DNA of 41,550 nucleotides from positions 1,505,463 through 1,547,012 of the forward strand of contig KN805371.1 of assembly GCA_000818945.1 (NCBI GenBank). Direction: 5' to 3'. The position numbers and the translations under genes were made by a program. Below, one piece after another: positions 18,319 to 27,771 of the stretch; position 1 is the first letter of the stretch, and the number at the start of each line of letters is the position of its first letter. The notes beneath the pieces are model-generated. The model had not been told where the DNA came from and did not search any database. It worked only from the letters and a program-made list of their open reading frames with translations. This DNA comes from Schizochytrium sp. CCTCC M209059 (taxonomy: Eukaryota; Sar; Bigyra; Thraustochytrida; Thraustochytriidae).

Positions 18319-21300
18319 TTACTCGGGGATGATGTCGAGGTTGCTGACACCAAGATCACTCCTGGTGCTAGACCCACTGGAGATACTACTGCTCGCGCTA
18401 CCCGTGCTGGTGCTGCTCTCGCTATGCCTTCTCGGAGCGGCCAAATGGCTATCTTCCATCGTTGTGCCAGTCGCAGGAGCAACATTGGTCTCCGCTTTAC
18501 AGCCGCTATCGGCCATCATGTCAATCGATGCGATCGGTCGAACAGCATCGGATCCAGGATGATTCGCCTGTCGTTTGTCTGTGACAAAATAGTTGCTGCG
18601 GATGTAAAACCAGGCCAGAGGACCGACCACGTCGAGCGTAACAATGAGAAAGACCACGGTCCAGTTGATGTTCCAAGCAATACGAGCATTGCCATGGAAA
18701 AATTGCGCCTCTCGAAGAGCGCGAACGTCCACGAGAACCGAAAGGGAGAGGACAAAACCGATATTGAAGGCGATACCGAGCACAAAGGGCCAGGTGTACG
18801 AAGACGCAGAGAGTGCAGAGCGTAGCGTAAGAATGAAAATAAGGCAAACATAGAGATGGGTTGTGAGGGAATCCAGCGAGCCGTCCGGTCTGCAATACGC
18901 AATTAGCGGAAAGGCAATCAGAGCGTGAGCAATTCCGCGCAGCATATAGAGGTCAGCAATGCGGCGATTCAGATAACGATTCCTGGGCCCCTGCGCGTAC
19001 AGCTCAGGCCGGTCGCGCTGCGCGTAGACGGGAACCACGTCCGTGTCGAAGAACCCGAGCATGAAAACGGGCACCGCGACAAAGACGTTGACCAGAGTAA
19101 GCATCATATCATCAAAGATGCTCGCTCCGCTAAACATGGAAAAGGCCCCCACCAAAAAAGTCGTCCAGGTAAACATGATGTTGCCGTAGAATACGAGCAG
19201 CGTTGCCTTGCCCATGCGCATGTAGCCAAGACGGCCGTGCACAAGCATGAGCGGTGCAAGGAACTGGAAACGCGCAATACTAAAGTCCGCCGCGGTGGTA
19301 GCGTGCGTACCCTCGCGCCCAGAAATGCCGACGCCCACACTTGCCGCCTGGATCATAGGGACATCGTTGGTTCCATCGCCAATCGCGAGCGTGGTGGGAC
19401 GAGGGTGCACGCCATTCATTACCAAGCGCACGAGCTCAGCCTTTTGCGCAGGGCTCGCACGACAAGCCAACACCACGCCGCAGCGACGGGCAAGCTCGAG
19501 AAACTCGCTCTGGACATTCTCCTTCCCGCGCACGCCGAGAAAGTGCTTGAGCACGTCGCCCTCCACAACAAGAGCATGGCGAGGGAATTCGGCGCTGCTG
19601 GCTCGCGCGCGTGGAGCGAAAATTGCACCCAGGCCAATCACGAACGAAAGTGACTGTTGGAGCGCCGCCTTGCATGAGGCCACCCAATCTACGTCCGAGC
19701 TGCTTTCTGTGCTCAGCACAGCGCTACTTCGTCGTCTCGCAAGCAATCGGCCCGTGACCCCTGACGCATTTCGTTCCTGGCGCCGCATGATGGCCTGAAT
19801 GCGACGAGAAATACGCGCAGGCATTCCTGAGCCACGCCCTGCACCAATGCCGGCCGGTAACATGGTCACGATCTCGGGATTGAGTTCCGTCTGAAAAGCA
19901 GGTTCTTTGACCGTGTTTGTGGTGAGATGCCAGGTAATCGAATCCTCCCGGAGGAGCTGAACGGAGTTGCCAATGTCAATGGCTGTCTCGACCTTGTCTC
20001 CAGTGATGACCCAGAGCGGGATATTAGCTTTGCGCAAGGTTGCAATAGTCTCCGGGACTTCCTCTTGCAAGCGATCTTCCACGCAGGTGATGCCCAGATA
20101 CTCGAGGCCCTGCTCGATAGCGCACGCAGCGTCGTGAATGCGCTCCTCGCGCGCTGCCGGGTCTGCCGCCACTGCAGGCCTATAAACGTCTGCCATCCAG
20201 GTCTGAAAGCTCGCCATGTCCAGCACTCGCTGCGCCACCACCAAGGTTCGCAGTCCCGCTCGCGCGTACGTGCGGAGATGGTCTTCCACCGAATTCCTCG
20301 ATGCGGCCCCGGAAAAGTGCTCTGTGACACGCAAAACCTGGTTGTCGGCGCCCTTGCAGAGCAGCATGATGCGGCGGTCCCCATCGGGCTCGCGCACCAC
20401 CACGGACATGCGCTTGCGACGACTGCTAAAAGGGTTGACCGCGAGAATTTGCCACTTTTCAAAGGTTTGCGAGGAGCTTCCAATGTCTTTGCACATTAAG
20501 CACACAACGTTTTGTCCCTGCGTCGCGACAAACTCAATGCCGAGCGCCGCCGCGCCCGAGACCAAGGCCTCCTCGTCTGGGCTTTCGGCATCGTAGACAA
20601 CGTGGTCAGAGATCCTCGCGCGGCCGCCAGATGCAGCGTCGAGAAGCTGCGATGACTCAGATCGCGAAAGCATGATTGTGTCGTCTTCCACCGGGGCAGC
20701 ATACGCCTTGCGAATCCGCACCGTGGAGTCGGCGCGGCCTCCGGCAGTTGAGAAGCTTTCACTCTCGAAAATGGCAGCCGAGGCTCCGTCGAGTGATTTC
20801 ATGGTCCGGATGTCAACCTCGGCAGAGTGATCAGGGTCAATAAGTACAGTGTGGCACACGGCAAGAACGCGCAGGAAACGATTCACCTGGGACAGATTGA
20901 CGGAGCTGTCTTCGCGGGACTTTCGGCCCGCTTGGATGAGGTCTGCAAAGGCGGCACGAGTGAAAAAGCTCGAGGTCGCGTGCATGGTCGCAACTTCACG
21001 GTCAAGCTCCGCAAGACGATTTCTTTGCACAACGCCAAAGCGTCTCTCCCCAACATCGAATGCGACGAGCCGCATCTCGTTTTTGGTAAGCGTCCCCGTC
21101 TTGTCGGAGAAGATCCAGTCGATTTGGCCGATTTCCTGCGCGAGCGACGTGGTGTTGCAGCGAGCCGTACGATTGGCGTCCGGGCAGTACATTTTGCGGT
21201 CGTTGCGAATGTAGACGTTGGCCTGTACCTGGGAGAGACCCTCCTGGACGGCATAGAGTAGAATAGGAAGGAGATTTTTGAAAAGAATCAGATTTTGACA

Positions 21301-22458
21301 GAACTGAGCCAGCCAGCGTGGGAAAATGAATCCCGAGGCCTCTCGAGTGTGGCGCATGTACCAGAGCTGCGTGCTTGCTGTCCAGGGATTGATAAAGTGA
21401 AGAAGCTCCGAGAGTAGCAGAATGACAACGAGAAAGACGAGAACGGTGATGATGATTTGGTTGACGGAACGCTCGACCTTGGACTGTTTTTCCACACTTC
21501 CTGCGTCGGCCATGAGCACCTTGGTCTCCTTGCCAGTGTACAAGACAATACCAATAACCCATTTCACGTTGCGCACAACGGCACCACGATAGAGCATATT
21601 CCTCGCGCCAAATTTGATTGTTGTTGGCGCTTCGCCACGAAGCGAGGAAAGAACCATTTCGCCGGACATGGATGACAGAGAGTGCGACGGCGCCTCGTAC
21701 GAGACTCGTGCCCCCTTGAAGGTGGTGACGAGATGGACAGGGTCGACCTTGACTTCTTGAAAGGCATCCGCGTCAAGATTTTCGTCATTCTGAGCGCTGG
21801 TTTCACCGGTGACGAGGCTTACAAGCTTTGGCACGGTAAAGGCGCGCTTCAGATAGGTTTCGCCGTCGATATTTGCTGTTTCCACATAGATACAGGGATC
21901 GGCGAGAGCAAAGCTGGAGACGAGGACCAGCATGTCTGCAGGAACCTGGTCTCCCTTGAAGAGCTGGACGATGTGACCTCGGCGAAGCGAGCCCCAAGTA
22001 TGAGGCTCGAAATTGCAAGTTTGGTCTCGAAGAGCGAGGCAGGGTCGAATATTGGTGCTTGCATCGCTTCGATACCTCGCAAAGTCATCGAGAGCTTCGG
22101 AGAGCATGTTGAAGGCAAAAATGACTGTGAGCATGATGAGCTGCCCCCACGGCAGCACGGCAGCGTCAAAGAGAGCCGAGTACTTGCCAAGCAGCATGAG
22201 GAAGATGACGAAGGCAAAGTACACGTTTCCCGCTCGGCGGAACTGGAGCGCAAATGATTTTGGCAGAAAGGTCCATCGCGTGTATTTTGCAGTTGAGACG
22301 GCGTTGGTCGGGCCGACACCAAGGCTAGAGTGCGCGTTTTGCAGCACGACGCACGTTGACATGGGTTTCCCGCTTTCGCGCCGCCTTGTGTTGTAAGGGC
22401 GGGCGTGTGGCGCTACTTCCGCCGGCGCGTTGTGGTTCCTGGACTTTCGGTGGCCCAT
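18319..22458 (-). CDS. P4-type phospholipid-translocating ATPase (flippase)
   Basis: 1379 residues, one exon; ATG at 22458 has A at -3 and G at +4 (an alternative Met is at 22362). Moves aminophospholipids from the outer/lumenal to the cytosolic leaflet. Order: the KYTRWTFLPKSFALQFRRAGNVYF N-terminal block that precedes TM1-2 in all P4-ATPases; actuator domain with DGET (canonical ETANLDGETNLK, here ETANIDGETYLK); TM4 with PILL where most members have PISL; phosphorylation motif DKTGTLT (Asp at about 452); nucleotide-binding domain with DAESPDEEALVSGA; KGADNQVL; WVITGDK; GDGTNDVPMIQAA (about 1025); and six C-terminal TM segments. The tail is Ser-rich. Usually works with a CDC50/Lem3 beta-subunit, not encoded here. 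It could be a plasma membrane or Golgi/endosomal isoform. Confidence 0.96.
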   Translation of the reverse strand: MGHRKSRNHNAPAEVAPHARPYNTRRRESGKPMSTCVVLQNAHSSLGVGPTNAVSTAKYTRWTFLPKSFALQFRRAGNVYFAFVIFLMLLGKYSALFDAAVLPWGQLIMLTVIFAFNMLSEALDDFARYRSDASTNIRPCLALRDQTCNFEPHTWGSLRRGHIVQLFKGDQVPADMLVLVSSFALADPCIYVETANIDGETYLKRAFTVPKLVSLVTGETSAQNDENLDADAFQEVKVDPVHLVTTFKGARVSYEAPSHSLSSMSGEMVLSSLRGEAPTTIKFGARNMLYRGAVVRNVKWVIGIVLYTGKETKVLMADAGSVEKQSKVERSVNQIIITVLVFLVVILLLSELLHFINPWTASTQLWYMRHTREASGFIFPRWLAQFCQNLILFKNLLPILLYAVQEGLSQVQANVYIRNDRKMYCPDANRTARCNTTSLAQEIGQIDWIFSDKTGTLTKNEMRLVAFDVGERRFGVVQRNRLAELDREVATMHATSSFFTRAAFADLIQAGRKSREDSSVNLSQVNRFLRVLAVCHTVLIDPDHSAEVDIRTMKSLDGASAAIFESESFSTAGGRADSTVRIRKAYAAPVEDDTIMLSRSESSQLLDAASGGRARISDHVVYDAESPDEEALVSGAAALGIEFVATQGQNVVCLMCKDIGSSSQTFEKWQILAVNPFSSRRKRMSVVVREPDGDRRIMLLCKGADNQVLRVTEHFSGAASRNSVEDHLRTYARAGLRTLVVAQRVLDMASFQTWMADVYRPAVAADPAAREERIHDAACAIEQGLEYLGITCVEDRLQEEVPETIATLRKANIPLWVITGDKVETAIDIGNSVQLLREDSITWHLTTNTVKEPAFQTELNPEIVTMLPAGIGAGRGSGMPARISRRIQAIMRRQERNASGVTGRLLARRRSSAVLSTESSSDVDWVASCKAALQQSLSFVIGLGAIFAPRARASSAEFPRHALVVEGDVLKHFLGVRGKENVQSEFLELARRCGVVLACRASPAQKAELVRLVMNGVHPRPTTLAIGDGTNDVPMIQAASVGVGISGREGTHATTAADFSIARFQFLAPLMLVHGRLGYMRMGKATLLVFYGNIMFTWTTFLVGAFSMFSGASIFDDMMLTLVNVFVAVPVFMLGFFDTDVVPVYAQRDRPELYAQGPRNRYLNRRIADLYMLRGIAHALIAFPLIAYCRPDGSLDSLTTHLYVCLIFILTLRSALSASSYTWPFVLGIAFNIGFVLSLSVLVDVRALREAQFFHGNARIAWNINWTVVFLIVTLDVVGPLAWFYIRSNYFVTDKRQANHPGSDAVRPIASIDMMADSGCKAETNVAPATGTTMEDSHLAAPRRHSESSTSTGSASSSISSGSSTRSDLGVSNLDIIPE

Positions 22459-22969
22459 CGTGACTTCGTGCTTGGCCCACTACGGGCAACTCGCCAATCA
22501 CGAAGTCCAGCAGGCGGGCTGGCGAACGAGCGCCTGTCTGCCTGCGCACCGGGTCGAGATTCTGCTTTTGCGCCTCGTCTACAACGGGTCTCGCGTCTCT
22601 TGGGACGGATGTAGTGGGCCACGCACATCATCACCTCCCTTCCTTTGTCCTTGGGTCACCTCGTGTCGCATTGCAGTGTCGAAACATACGTAACGTCTCT
22701 CTCTCTCTAACACAGTGCTTCTCGCTCTGTTCTGGAGGCACAAACGCGAGGGCCTTCTTTTCATTTTTTGCTTACAATTATTTTTGGTCATTATTAGTTT
22801 GCGTATGAGTATATAGTGGAGATGGTGGGGAAGGGGGGATAAAAGGATGGGGAAATGGATACTGGAGAGAGAGCGGAGGAGGAGGGAGAGGGGATGTAGG
22901 TTTGCTTTTTTTTTTTTTCGAATGGGCGTTCACCGCTTGTACCATTGCCAAAAAAAAAAAAAAACTCGC
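22459..22969. other. Intergenic region between P4-ATPase start and C2-protein stop
   Basis: About 0.5 kb between two minus-strand genes. It holds the flippase promoter (its right part) and the C2-gene 3' end, with a T13 run (22906-22918) and an A15 run (22950-22964) facing each other. No gene seen. Confidence 0.55.
22906..22964 (-). repeat. Inverted T13/A15 homopolymer pair right after the C2-gene stop
   Basis: On the coding (minus) strand the stop TAG at 22970-22972 is followed 5 nt later by T15, a 31-nt spacer and A13. The mRNA could form a 13-bp U-A stem; alternatively the A-run is a genomic priming site for poly(A) artefacts. Confidence 0.7.
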
Positions 22970-24265
22970 CTAGAACTGGTCAGAGTTGCGATCGCTACTA
23001 CCATCCCCGTCATCGATGATGATCTCGTCAGGATCCTCTTCATGATGTTGGACGGGGATCGTGGGACGCATGAATCTGTGAAAGAAGGATGGATTCTTTG
23101 TGGATCCAGCCTCGGCTGTATGCCCAAATACTGGAGGCGTGACCTTGGAGTCGGTGAGGGCTGTGTCGTTGATTTGTTTATGCAGAAAGGCAAGCCTGTC
23201 GATGCGCGAGTGCTCGCCGATGGAGGCATACTGCTCGCGTAAATCGCCGAGACGCTTCATGCGGGCGTGGACGAGCGGAAAACGCTTCTCGTGCTCGTTT
23301 TCGTCGAGTATCTCGTGGTACGCCTGTCTGCTCGGCACAGAAAGCGTGCGACTCCACTCGTCGCAATGCGCGTCGGGAATGCAGCGAGGCAGCATAGAGT
23401 ATTCGAGCAAAGTCTCTGGGGATTCGTCGGACTTGAGCTGATAAGAATATCCGAAACCGAGACTCCCGTAGGAGAAATAGAACTCGAGCGTGAGCGAGCC
23501 AACGTTGCGATGGTTGTGGAGAATACTGTACGAGCCCGTGCAGGGCGATCCGCGGACGAGATCGTGGACGTGAAAAGGGATGGATCCAATGGTGTTCGCG
23601 GGGTCCTTTGCTGCGGTCACGAACGACTGATGTGGAGGAACCTGGATAACATCGAAGTGAAAGAGGTTGAAAGGATGGCGAGGATTGTGGAGTACGCGCA
23701 CGGGAAAGTACTTGATAGATCCCCAGGTGAACTTGGAACCCCAGTGCCGGGCGCGGCCAGTATACTTTATAACATTGCGTACGCGGAGGCGGACAAAGAT
23801 GAGATTGCTTTCCTCGTAGACGCCGTGCACTAGTTCGCCATGAACCACCTTCACGGCAAGCACTCCGGAGATAAGTGGATAATAGTTTTCGCCGTCAAGT
23901 AGACGCGCAAAGCCTCCTTCGAGAACTGCCTGTCTTGCGGCTTCTTGTCTTGCCTGAGCATCGAGGTCAACCTCGTGCTCTGCCTCTTCCAGCATAAGTT
24001 GGTGCTGGAGCATTTGCTCTTGCTGCATTTGTTGTTGTTGGATCTTTTGCTGATGTGCTAGGTGTTGTTGTTGCTGATGTTGTAGTGGAGTAAGTGGCTG
24101 GCCCGGAATTTCGACGCTCGCAGTACTCGAGCTCGTTGATGGGGCGACATGCGTTCTAAACCCGGAGCGCAAAGAGGTGCCAATACCCTTGCTAAAGTTT
24201 GTCAGCGCACGCTGCGCGGACATTGGTGACTTGGCCTCGCCATCTTCGCGTGGACTGAGCACCAT
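22970..24265 (-). CDS. C2-domain-like protein with Gln-rich N-terminus
   Basis: 431 residues, one exon; ATG at 24265, with another Met at residue 15. An N-terminal Ser/Thr-rich segment is followed by a Gln/His/Met-rich run (about 60-90) that may form a coiled coil with the acidic helix after it (90-118). From about 133 to 290 lies a beta-rich region beginning GVLAVKVVHGELVHGVYEESN, the usual first strand of a C2 domain, with FHFDVIQVP and GSLTLEFYFSYGSLGFGYSYQL later, matching C2 strand patterns. C2 domains bind membranes, often via Ca2+; the five Asp positions of a Ca2+ site are not evident, so binding may be Ca2+-independent. A helical region (300-370) and an acidic tail (DPDEIIIDDGDG) follow. 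The exact family is not recognised. It diverges from SPAG6 across 0.96 kb. Confidence 0.7.
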   Translation of the reverse strand: MVLSPREDGEAKSPMSAQRALTNFSKGIGTSLRSGFRTHVAPSTSSSTASVEIPGQPLTPLQHQQQQHLAHQQKIQQQQMQQEQMLQHQLMLEEAEHEVDLDAQARQEAARQAVLEGGFARLLDGENYYPLISGVLAVKVVHGELVHGVYEESNLIFVRLRVRNVIKYTGRARHWGSKFTWGSIKYFPVRVLHNPRHPFNLFHFDVIQVPPHQSFVTAAKDPANTIGSIPFHVHDLVRGSPCTGSYSILHNHRNVGSLTLEFYFSYGSLGFGYSYQLKSDESPETLLEYSMLPRCIPDAHCDEWSRTLSVPSRQAYHEILDENEHEKRFPLVHARMKRLGDLREQYASIGEHSRIDRLAFLHKQINDTALTDSKVTPPVFGHTAEAGSTKNPSFFHRFMRPTIPVQHHEEDPDEIIIDDGDGSSDRNSDQF

Positions 24266-24335
24266 AGGAGCGAGCTTATGCTATTGTATTGTTTTGCGAT
24301 TGCGAGCTCGCGTAGAGAGCGCCCGGGTTAACCCC

Positions 24336-24365
24336 GGGCACCCTTGGGCACCCTTGGGCACCCTT
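24336..24365 (+). repeat. 10-bp tandem repeat (GGGCACCCTT), 3 units
   Basis: Three identical 10-bp units at 24336, 24346 and 24356, 70-100 bp upstream of the C2 gene start. Each unit is partly self-complementary (GGGC/CCC). Confidence 0.9.
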
Positions 24366-24961
24366 GGGGGGTCGGTGGCCACACGGTCGTCGTTGCGCGG
24401 GCGCGCCGCGCGCTCGCGCTCGCGCGATGCGATCTAGCCTGCTTGAAGCTGCCGGCTGTTTTAACGTTGCCGTGCTCGTAATCTCAAGCAGAGACACGTT
24501 CCCATCTTGAGTTGACATGCGCACGTGCGCACCCAAAGAGAGTGAATCGGAGCACGTGAAAAGGAGGACGACGAGAAGGGAGGACCACTAAAGTTATCCG
24601 TTGAAATCGGTGTCTGGTGTGAGATTTCCCTCCTTTGCACCACCGTTGATGTTATTGTGGTATATTTCACGTGGTCTGTTATTTGAAATGGATCCGTTGC
24701 AACGTAGTTTGCAGTCGAGAGTCTCTCACTTGGTCTTTAGAAGATGAGACAACGAGTTCCGGTCAGGGCTCGTGGCGGCGCGCGTAAAGCGGTCGCTGTC
24801 TTGCGAAGGCCTTGTTCTTGTTTATCTGGCACTCACGTCCTCTCAGGGCGCGTGTACGTACAGACAGAGATAAATTGATAGATCTGGAGGGTGTGCGCGG
24901 AGGAGAGACGGACACCAGGAAAAGTAAAATTGGCGAAGAAAGCAAAGTCAAGAAGCGAGGA

Positions 24962-25110
24962 GCAGGCAGGCAGGCAGGCGGGCAAGCAAGCAAGCAAGCA
25001 AGCAGGCAAGCGTGCGTGCGTGCGTGTGTGCGTGCGTGCGTGCGTGCTTTCGCTTGAGCGCCTCAAGCAAGCAGACGCGCAGGTAGGCGTGCGTGCGTGC
25101 GTGCGTGCGG
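24962..25110 (+). repeat. CAGG/CAAG/GTGC tetranucleotide block upstream of SPAG6
   Basis: Successive 4-bp arrays (GGCA, AGCA, GTGC, then GTGC again at about 25087-25109) end about 115 bp before the SPAG6 start codon. The first arrays are purine-rich on the gene's coding strand. Confidence 0.9.
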
Positions 25111-25225
25111 GCAAGCAAAAAGTAAACAGGTAAAGCGGCCAAAAAGGCGTCAGCTGCAGCATAAATTGTCGCGAGCGCGAGCGCGAGCGCGAGCACGCGT
25201 GCAGACAAACACACGAACATCCACA

Positions 25226-26737
25226 ATGCAGGCCATCCAAGTCTTTGAGGAATACCAGAAGTCGCGGCAGCAGTTCGCGCAGGCCGTGGCCGACATGGCG
25301 ACTCGTCCGCAAAACATTGAGCTTTTGCAGAACGCGGGCGCGATGCAGCTGCTGCGTCCTCTGCTTTTGGACAATGTTCCAAGCATTCAGCAAACCGCTG
25401 CCCTTGCTCTTGGTCGGCTTGCCAACTACTCTGACGACCTTGCCGAGGCAGTCGTGTCGAACGAGATCCTGCCGCAGCTCGTGTACTCGTTGTCGGAGCA
25501 GAATCGGTTCTACAAGAAGGCTGCCGCCTTTGTGCTCCGTTCGGTCGCCAAGCACTCGCCGGAGCTGGCGCATGCCGTGGTTGATGCCGGAGCGCTGGAG
25601 TCGCTGTGCAACTGCTTGGAGGAATTTGACGCGAGCGTGAAAGAGGCGGCGGCGTGGGCCATCGGGTACATTGCCGGCCACACGGCCGAGCTCGCCACTG
25701 CGGTGGTGGACTCTGGCGCTGTCCCGCTTTTGATCCTCTGCATTCAGGAGCCGGAGCTGTCGCTGAAGCGGATTTGCGCATCGTCGCTCTCTGACATTTG
25801 CAAGCACTCCCCAGAGCTTGCCCAGGCGGTGGTGGACTGTGGCGCGGTCCCGTACCTCGCGCCATTGATTGCCCACAATGACGCCAAGTTGAAGCGCCAG
25901 GCGTGCGGCTGCCTTGCGCAGATCTCGAAGCACTCTGTGGACCTTGCGGAGATGGTCGTGGAGGCGGAGATCTTCCCCAACATTTTGACGTGCCTGCAGG
26001 ACGACGATCAGTTTGTGCAAAAGAACGCTGCGACATGCATCCGCGAGGTGGCCAAGCACACCCCGGAACTCGCGAAGCTGATTGTGAATGCCGGCGGCGC
26101 TGCGGCGCTTGTGGACTACGTTGCCAACTCGAAGGGCAACATTCGTCTGCCCGGCATCATGGCGCTCGGCTACATTTCTGCGTTCTCTGAGACCCTTGCG
26201 CTGGCTGTGATTGTGTCCAAGGGCGTCGAGCCGCTCAAGGACGCGCTCATCCACGAGCCGGAAGACCACATTAAGGCTGCGGCGGCGTGGTCTCTTGGGC
26301 AGGTGGGAAGGCACACGCCTGATCACGCGCAGGCAATCGCGGATGCCGACGTGCTGCGACGGCTTCTTGCGGTGTACATGTCGCCGGAGTCCTCGGAGGA
26401 CCTCAAGGTCAAGGGCAAGCGCGCACTCAAGGCCATCATCAAGAAGTGCACCGCGCTCAATGCGCTCGAGCCGCTTATGCGCGAGGCGCCGACGAACATT
26501 GTCAAGTACATTTTGGCACAGTTCGCCAAGGTGCTGCCGAATGACCGCATGGCAAAGCGCTCCTTTGTGCAGTCGGGAGGTCTGCAGCTCGTCCAGGAGC
26601 TTCGCGAGACGGTTGGCGGCGAGCTTACAGAGATCATTGACGCCATCAGCGCATGCTACCCGCAGGCTGTCGTGGAGTACTATTCGAGCGCGTATGCTGA
26701 CAAGCTCTTGCAGATGCTCGACGACCCCAGCGAATGA
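25226..26737 (+). CDS. SPAG6: SPAG6/PF16, axonemal central-pair armadillo protein
   Basis: 503 residues, close to the family's usual length of about 505-510. The ATG at 25226 starts MQAIQVFEEYQKSRQQFAQAVADMATRPQNIE-type sequence conserved from algae to mammals; the open frame upstream is repeat-derived. About eight armadillo repeats fill residues 30-430, each with the AALALGRLA, AAAFVLRSVAKHSPELA, AAWAIGYIAGHTAELA and CGCLAQISKHSVDLA helices typical of PF16, followed by a helical C-terminus. PF16 sits on the C1 microtubule of the central pair and is needed for its stability and for flagellar beating, so the organism makes motile 9+2 flagella. No intron interrupts it. It diverges from the C2-like gene and is convergent with the coiled-coil gene. 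Confidence 0.97.
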   Translation: MQAIQVFEEYQKSRQQFAQAVADMATRPQNIELLQNAGAMQLLRPLLLDNVPSIQQTAALALGRLANYSDDLAEAVVSNEILPQLVYSLSEQNRFYKKAAAFVLRSVAKHSPELAHAVVDAGALESLCNCLEEFDASVKEAAAWAIGYIAGHTAELATAVVDSGAVPLLILCIQEPELSLKRICASSLSDICKHSPELAQAVVDCGAVPYLAPLIAHNDAKLKRQACGCLAQISKHSVDLAEMVVEAEIFPNILTCLQDDDQFVQKNAATCIREVAKHTPELAKLIVNAGGAAALVDYVANSKGNIRLPGIMALGYISAFSETLALAVIVSKGVEPLKDALIHEPEDHIKAAAAWSLGQVGRHTPDHAQAIADADVLRRLLAVYMSPESSEDLKVKGKRALKAIIKKCTALNALEPLMREAPTNIVKYILAQFAKVLPNDRMAKRSFVQSGGLQLVQELRETVGGELTEIIDAISACYPQAVVEYYSSAYADKLLQMLDDPSE

Positions 26738-26756
26738 GTGTGTGTGTAAGGGGGGT

Positions 26757-26871
26757 GGGGGGGGGGGTGTTACACCGCTGGTAAAACATGTTAANNNNNN
26801 NNNNNNNNNNNNNNNNNNNNNNNNNNNNNNNNGGGGGGGGGGGGTGTTACACCGCTAGTAAAACATGTTAA
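26757..26871 (+). repeat. 38-bp direct repeat flanking the second assembly gap
   Basis: Copy 1 (26757-26794) and copy 2 (26833-26871) consist of a G-run plus TGTTACACCGCT-RGTAAAACATGTTAA, differing by one base and one G. The 38 N between them equal one unit, so a three-unit tandem array or an allelic joining artefact are both possible. Confidence 0.85.
26795..26832. other. Assembly gap (38 N)
   Basis: A run of 38 N between two near-identical copies of a G-run repeat; a long G homopolymer is a likely cause of the break. Confidence 0.98.
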
Positions 26872-27127
26872 TCGTAAAAATAATACACAAAGATCATTGT
26901 GGCCAGAGACGAGGATCGCCCAGGTCGAAAGCGCTTGGTTGACTGAGTAGAGAGACAAACGAAAAAACAAACAATCATGGGAAGACACAAAGATCGGGAC
27001 GGCCAGAAACGAGGACCACTCACGTTGAATTGAAAGCGCTTGCCTTCAAAGTTTGATTGAGAGACAGACCATTTTTAAAAGTAAAAACCAAGAGCGTCAC
27101 CTTCCTTTATGTGTGCGTATCGAGGTC

Positions 27128-27771
27128 TCACAATTTCTTGTCGTCCACATGAAAGGCTTTCGGTTCCTTGACGCCCGTTAAAGATTTGGTTTTCATGTCT
27201 GAATCATCGGATGAGGCGTCAAGGTCGGCCAGCTGGGCTTCAAGCTCGCGCATCCGCTCACGGAGAACGCGTGCCTCCTTTTTACGACGGACTTCCTCTT
27301 CGAGTGCTTTGACCTGTTGCTCAAGATCACGCACTTGAACCGAGTCGAGGACTTTGGCTCGAGCTGCGGCGATGCCGGCCTCGTGGCGCGCCTCGCGGAG
27401 TTGCTCCCGCGGGGTTTCCTCCGTGCACGCCTTTTGGCAGATTTCAAGCGCTTGACGCGCCAGCGTCCGTGCTGCGATAAGATTATCTGTGCAAGGTGTA
27501 GACCAGCGTGCCGAGGCTGATTTGCGCGCCTGGATCGCGGCCTCGAGCCGTTCGTATGATACGTTTGCGGCCTGCACGAGGCGAAGGTCGAGGTGAGCTT
27601 AATGATCTTGGTTTTTTGCGGGGAAGGAAAGTGAGAAGCGGAAACTAAACTTACGTCGTTGGCGGCGGCGGTTTGCGTTTGCAGGTTTTCAAGGCGCCTT
27701 GCGAGTCCGTCGGAGTCGTCTCCGCGCGCGGCGATGGCGGCCGCGGCCAGCAGGTTCGCCTCCACGTCCAT
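27128..27771 (-). CDS. Small coiled-coil protein, two exons
   Basis: Exon 1 (27655-27771) encodes 39 residues from an ATG in excellent context (AAA before, G after). Exon 2 (27128-27571) encodes 147 residues; both splice boundaries fall between codons, so the joined product is 186 residues. Exon 1 (MDVEANLLAAAAIAARG...) and the start of exon 2 form Ala-rich helices. Residues about 100-165 are a strong coiled coil with heptad spacing (VRDLEQQVKALEEEVRRKKEAR then LRERMRELEAQLADL), followed by an acidic Ser patch (DASSDDSD) and a Lys-rich tail. No family is recognised; cytoskeletal or structural roles are common for such proteins but this is only a guess. It is convergent with SPAG6 and diverges from the hydrolase gene. 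Confidence 0.75.
27572..27654 (-). other. Spliceosomal intron, 83 nt, GT-AG
   Basis: On the minus strand the donor is GAC|GTAAGT and the acceptor CTCGTGCAG|GCC, with a CTCAC branch-like site about 28 nt before the acceptor. Both sides are phase 0 and the frames join cleanly. Reading through from exon 1 instead would enter non-coiled, Arg/Ser-rich sequence. This is the only intron I can support in the window. Confidence 0.8.

Larger units (their letters stand above)
24266..25225. promoter_or_regulatory. Divergent promoter region, C2 gene / SPAG6
   Basis: Bidirectional region. It contains a 10-bp repeat (24336-24365), an ARS-like AT-rich stretch near 24640-24670 of no clear role, and a long microsatellite block (24962-25110) followed by a GCGAGC array (25171-25195) close to the SPAG6 start. 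A CATAAATTG sequence about 60 bp upstream of that ATG is a weak TATA-like candidate. Confidence 0.5.
26738..27127. other. Convergent intergenic region with assembly gap
   Basis: Contains a TG repeat, G11 and G12 runs, two copies of a 38-39 bp sequence flanking the gap, and AT-rich DNA. The related pieces AAAGATC near 26888 and 26989 (CACAAAGATC, GGCCAGARACGAGGA) show a second imperfect direct repeat about 100 bp apart. No gene seen. Confidence 0.6.

Noticed and set aside
25097..25225. N-terminal extension of SPAG6 by 43 residues
   Set aside because: The extension is encoded by microsatellites and the conserved family N-terminus starts at the ATG at 25226.
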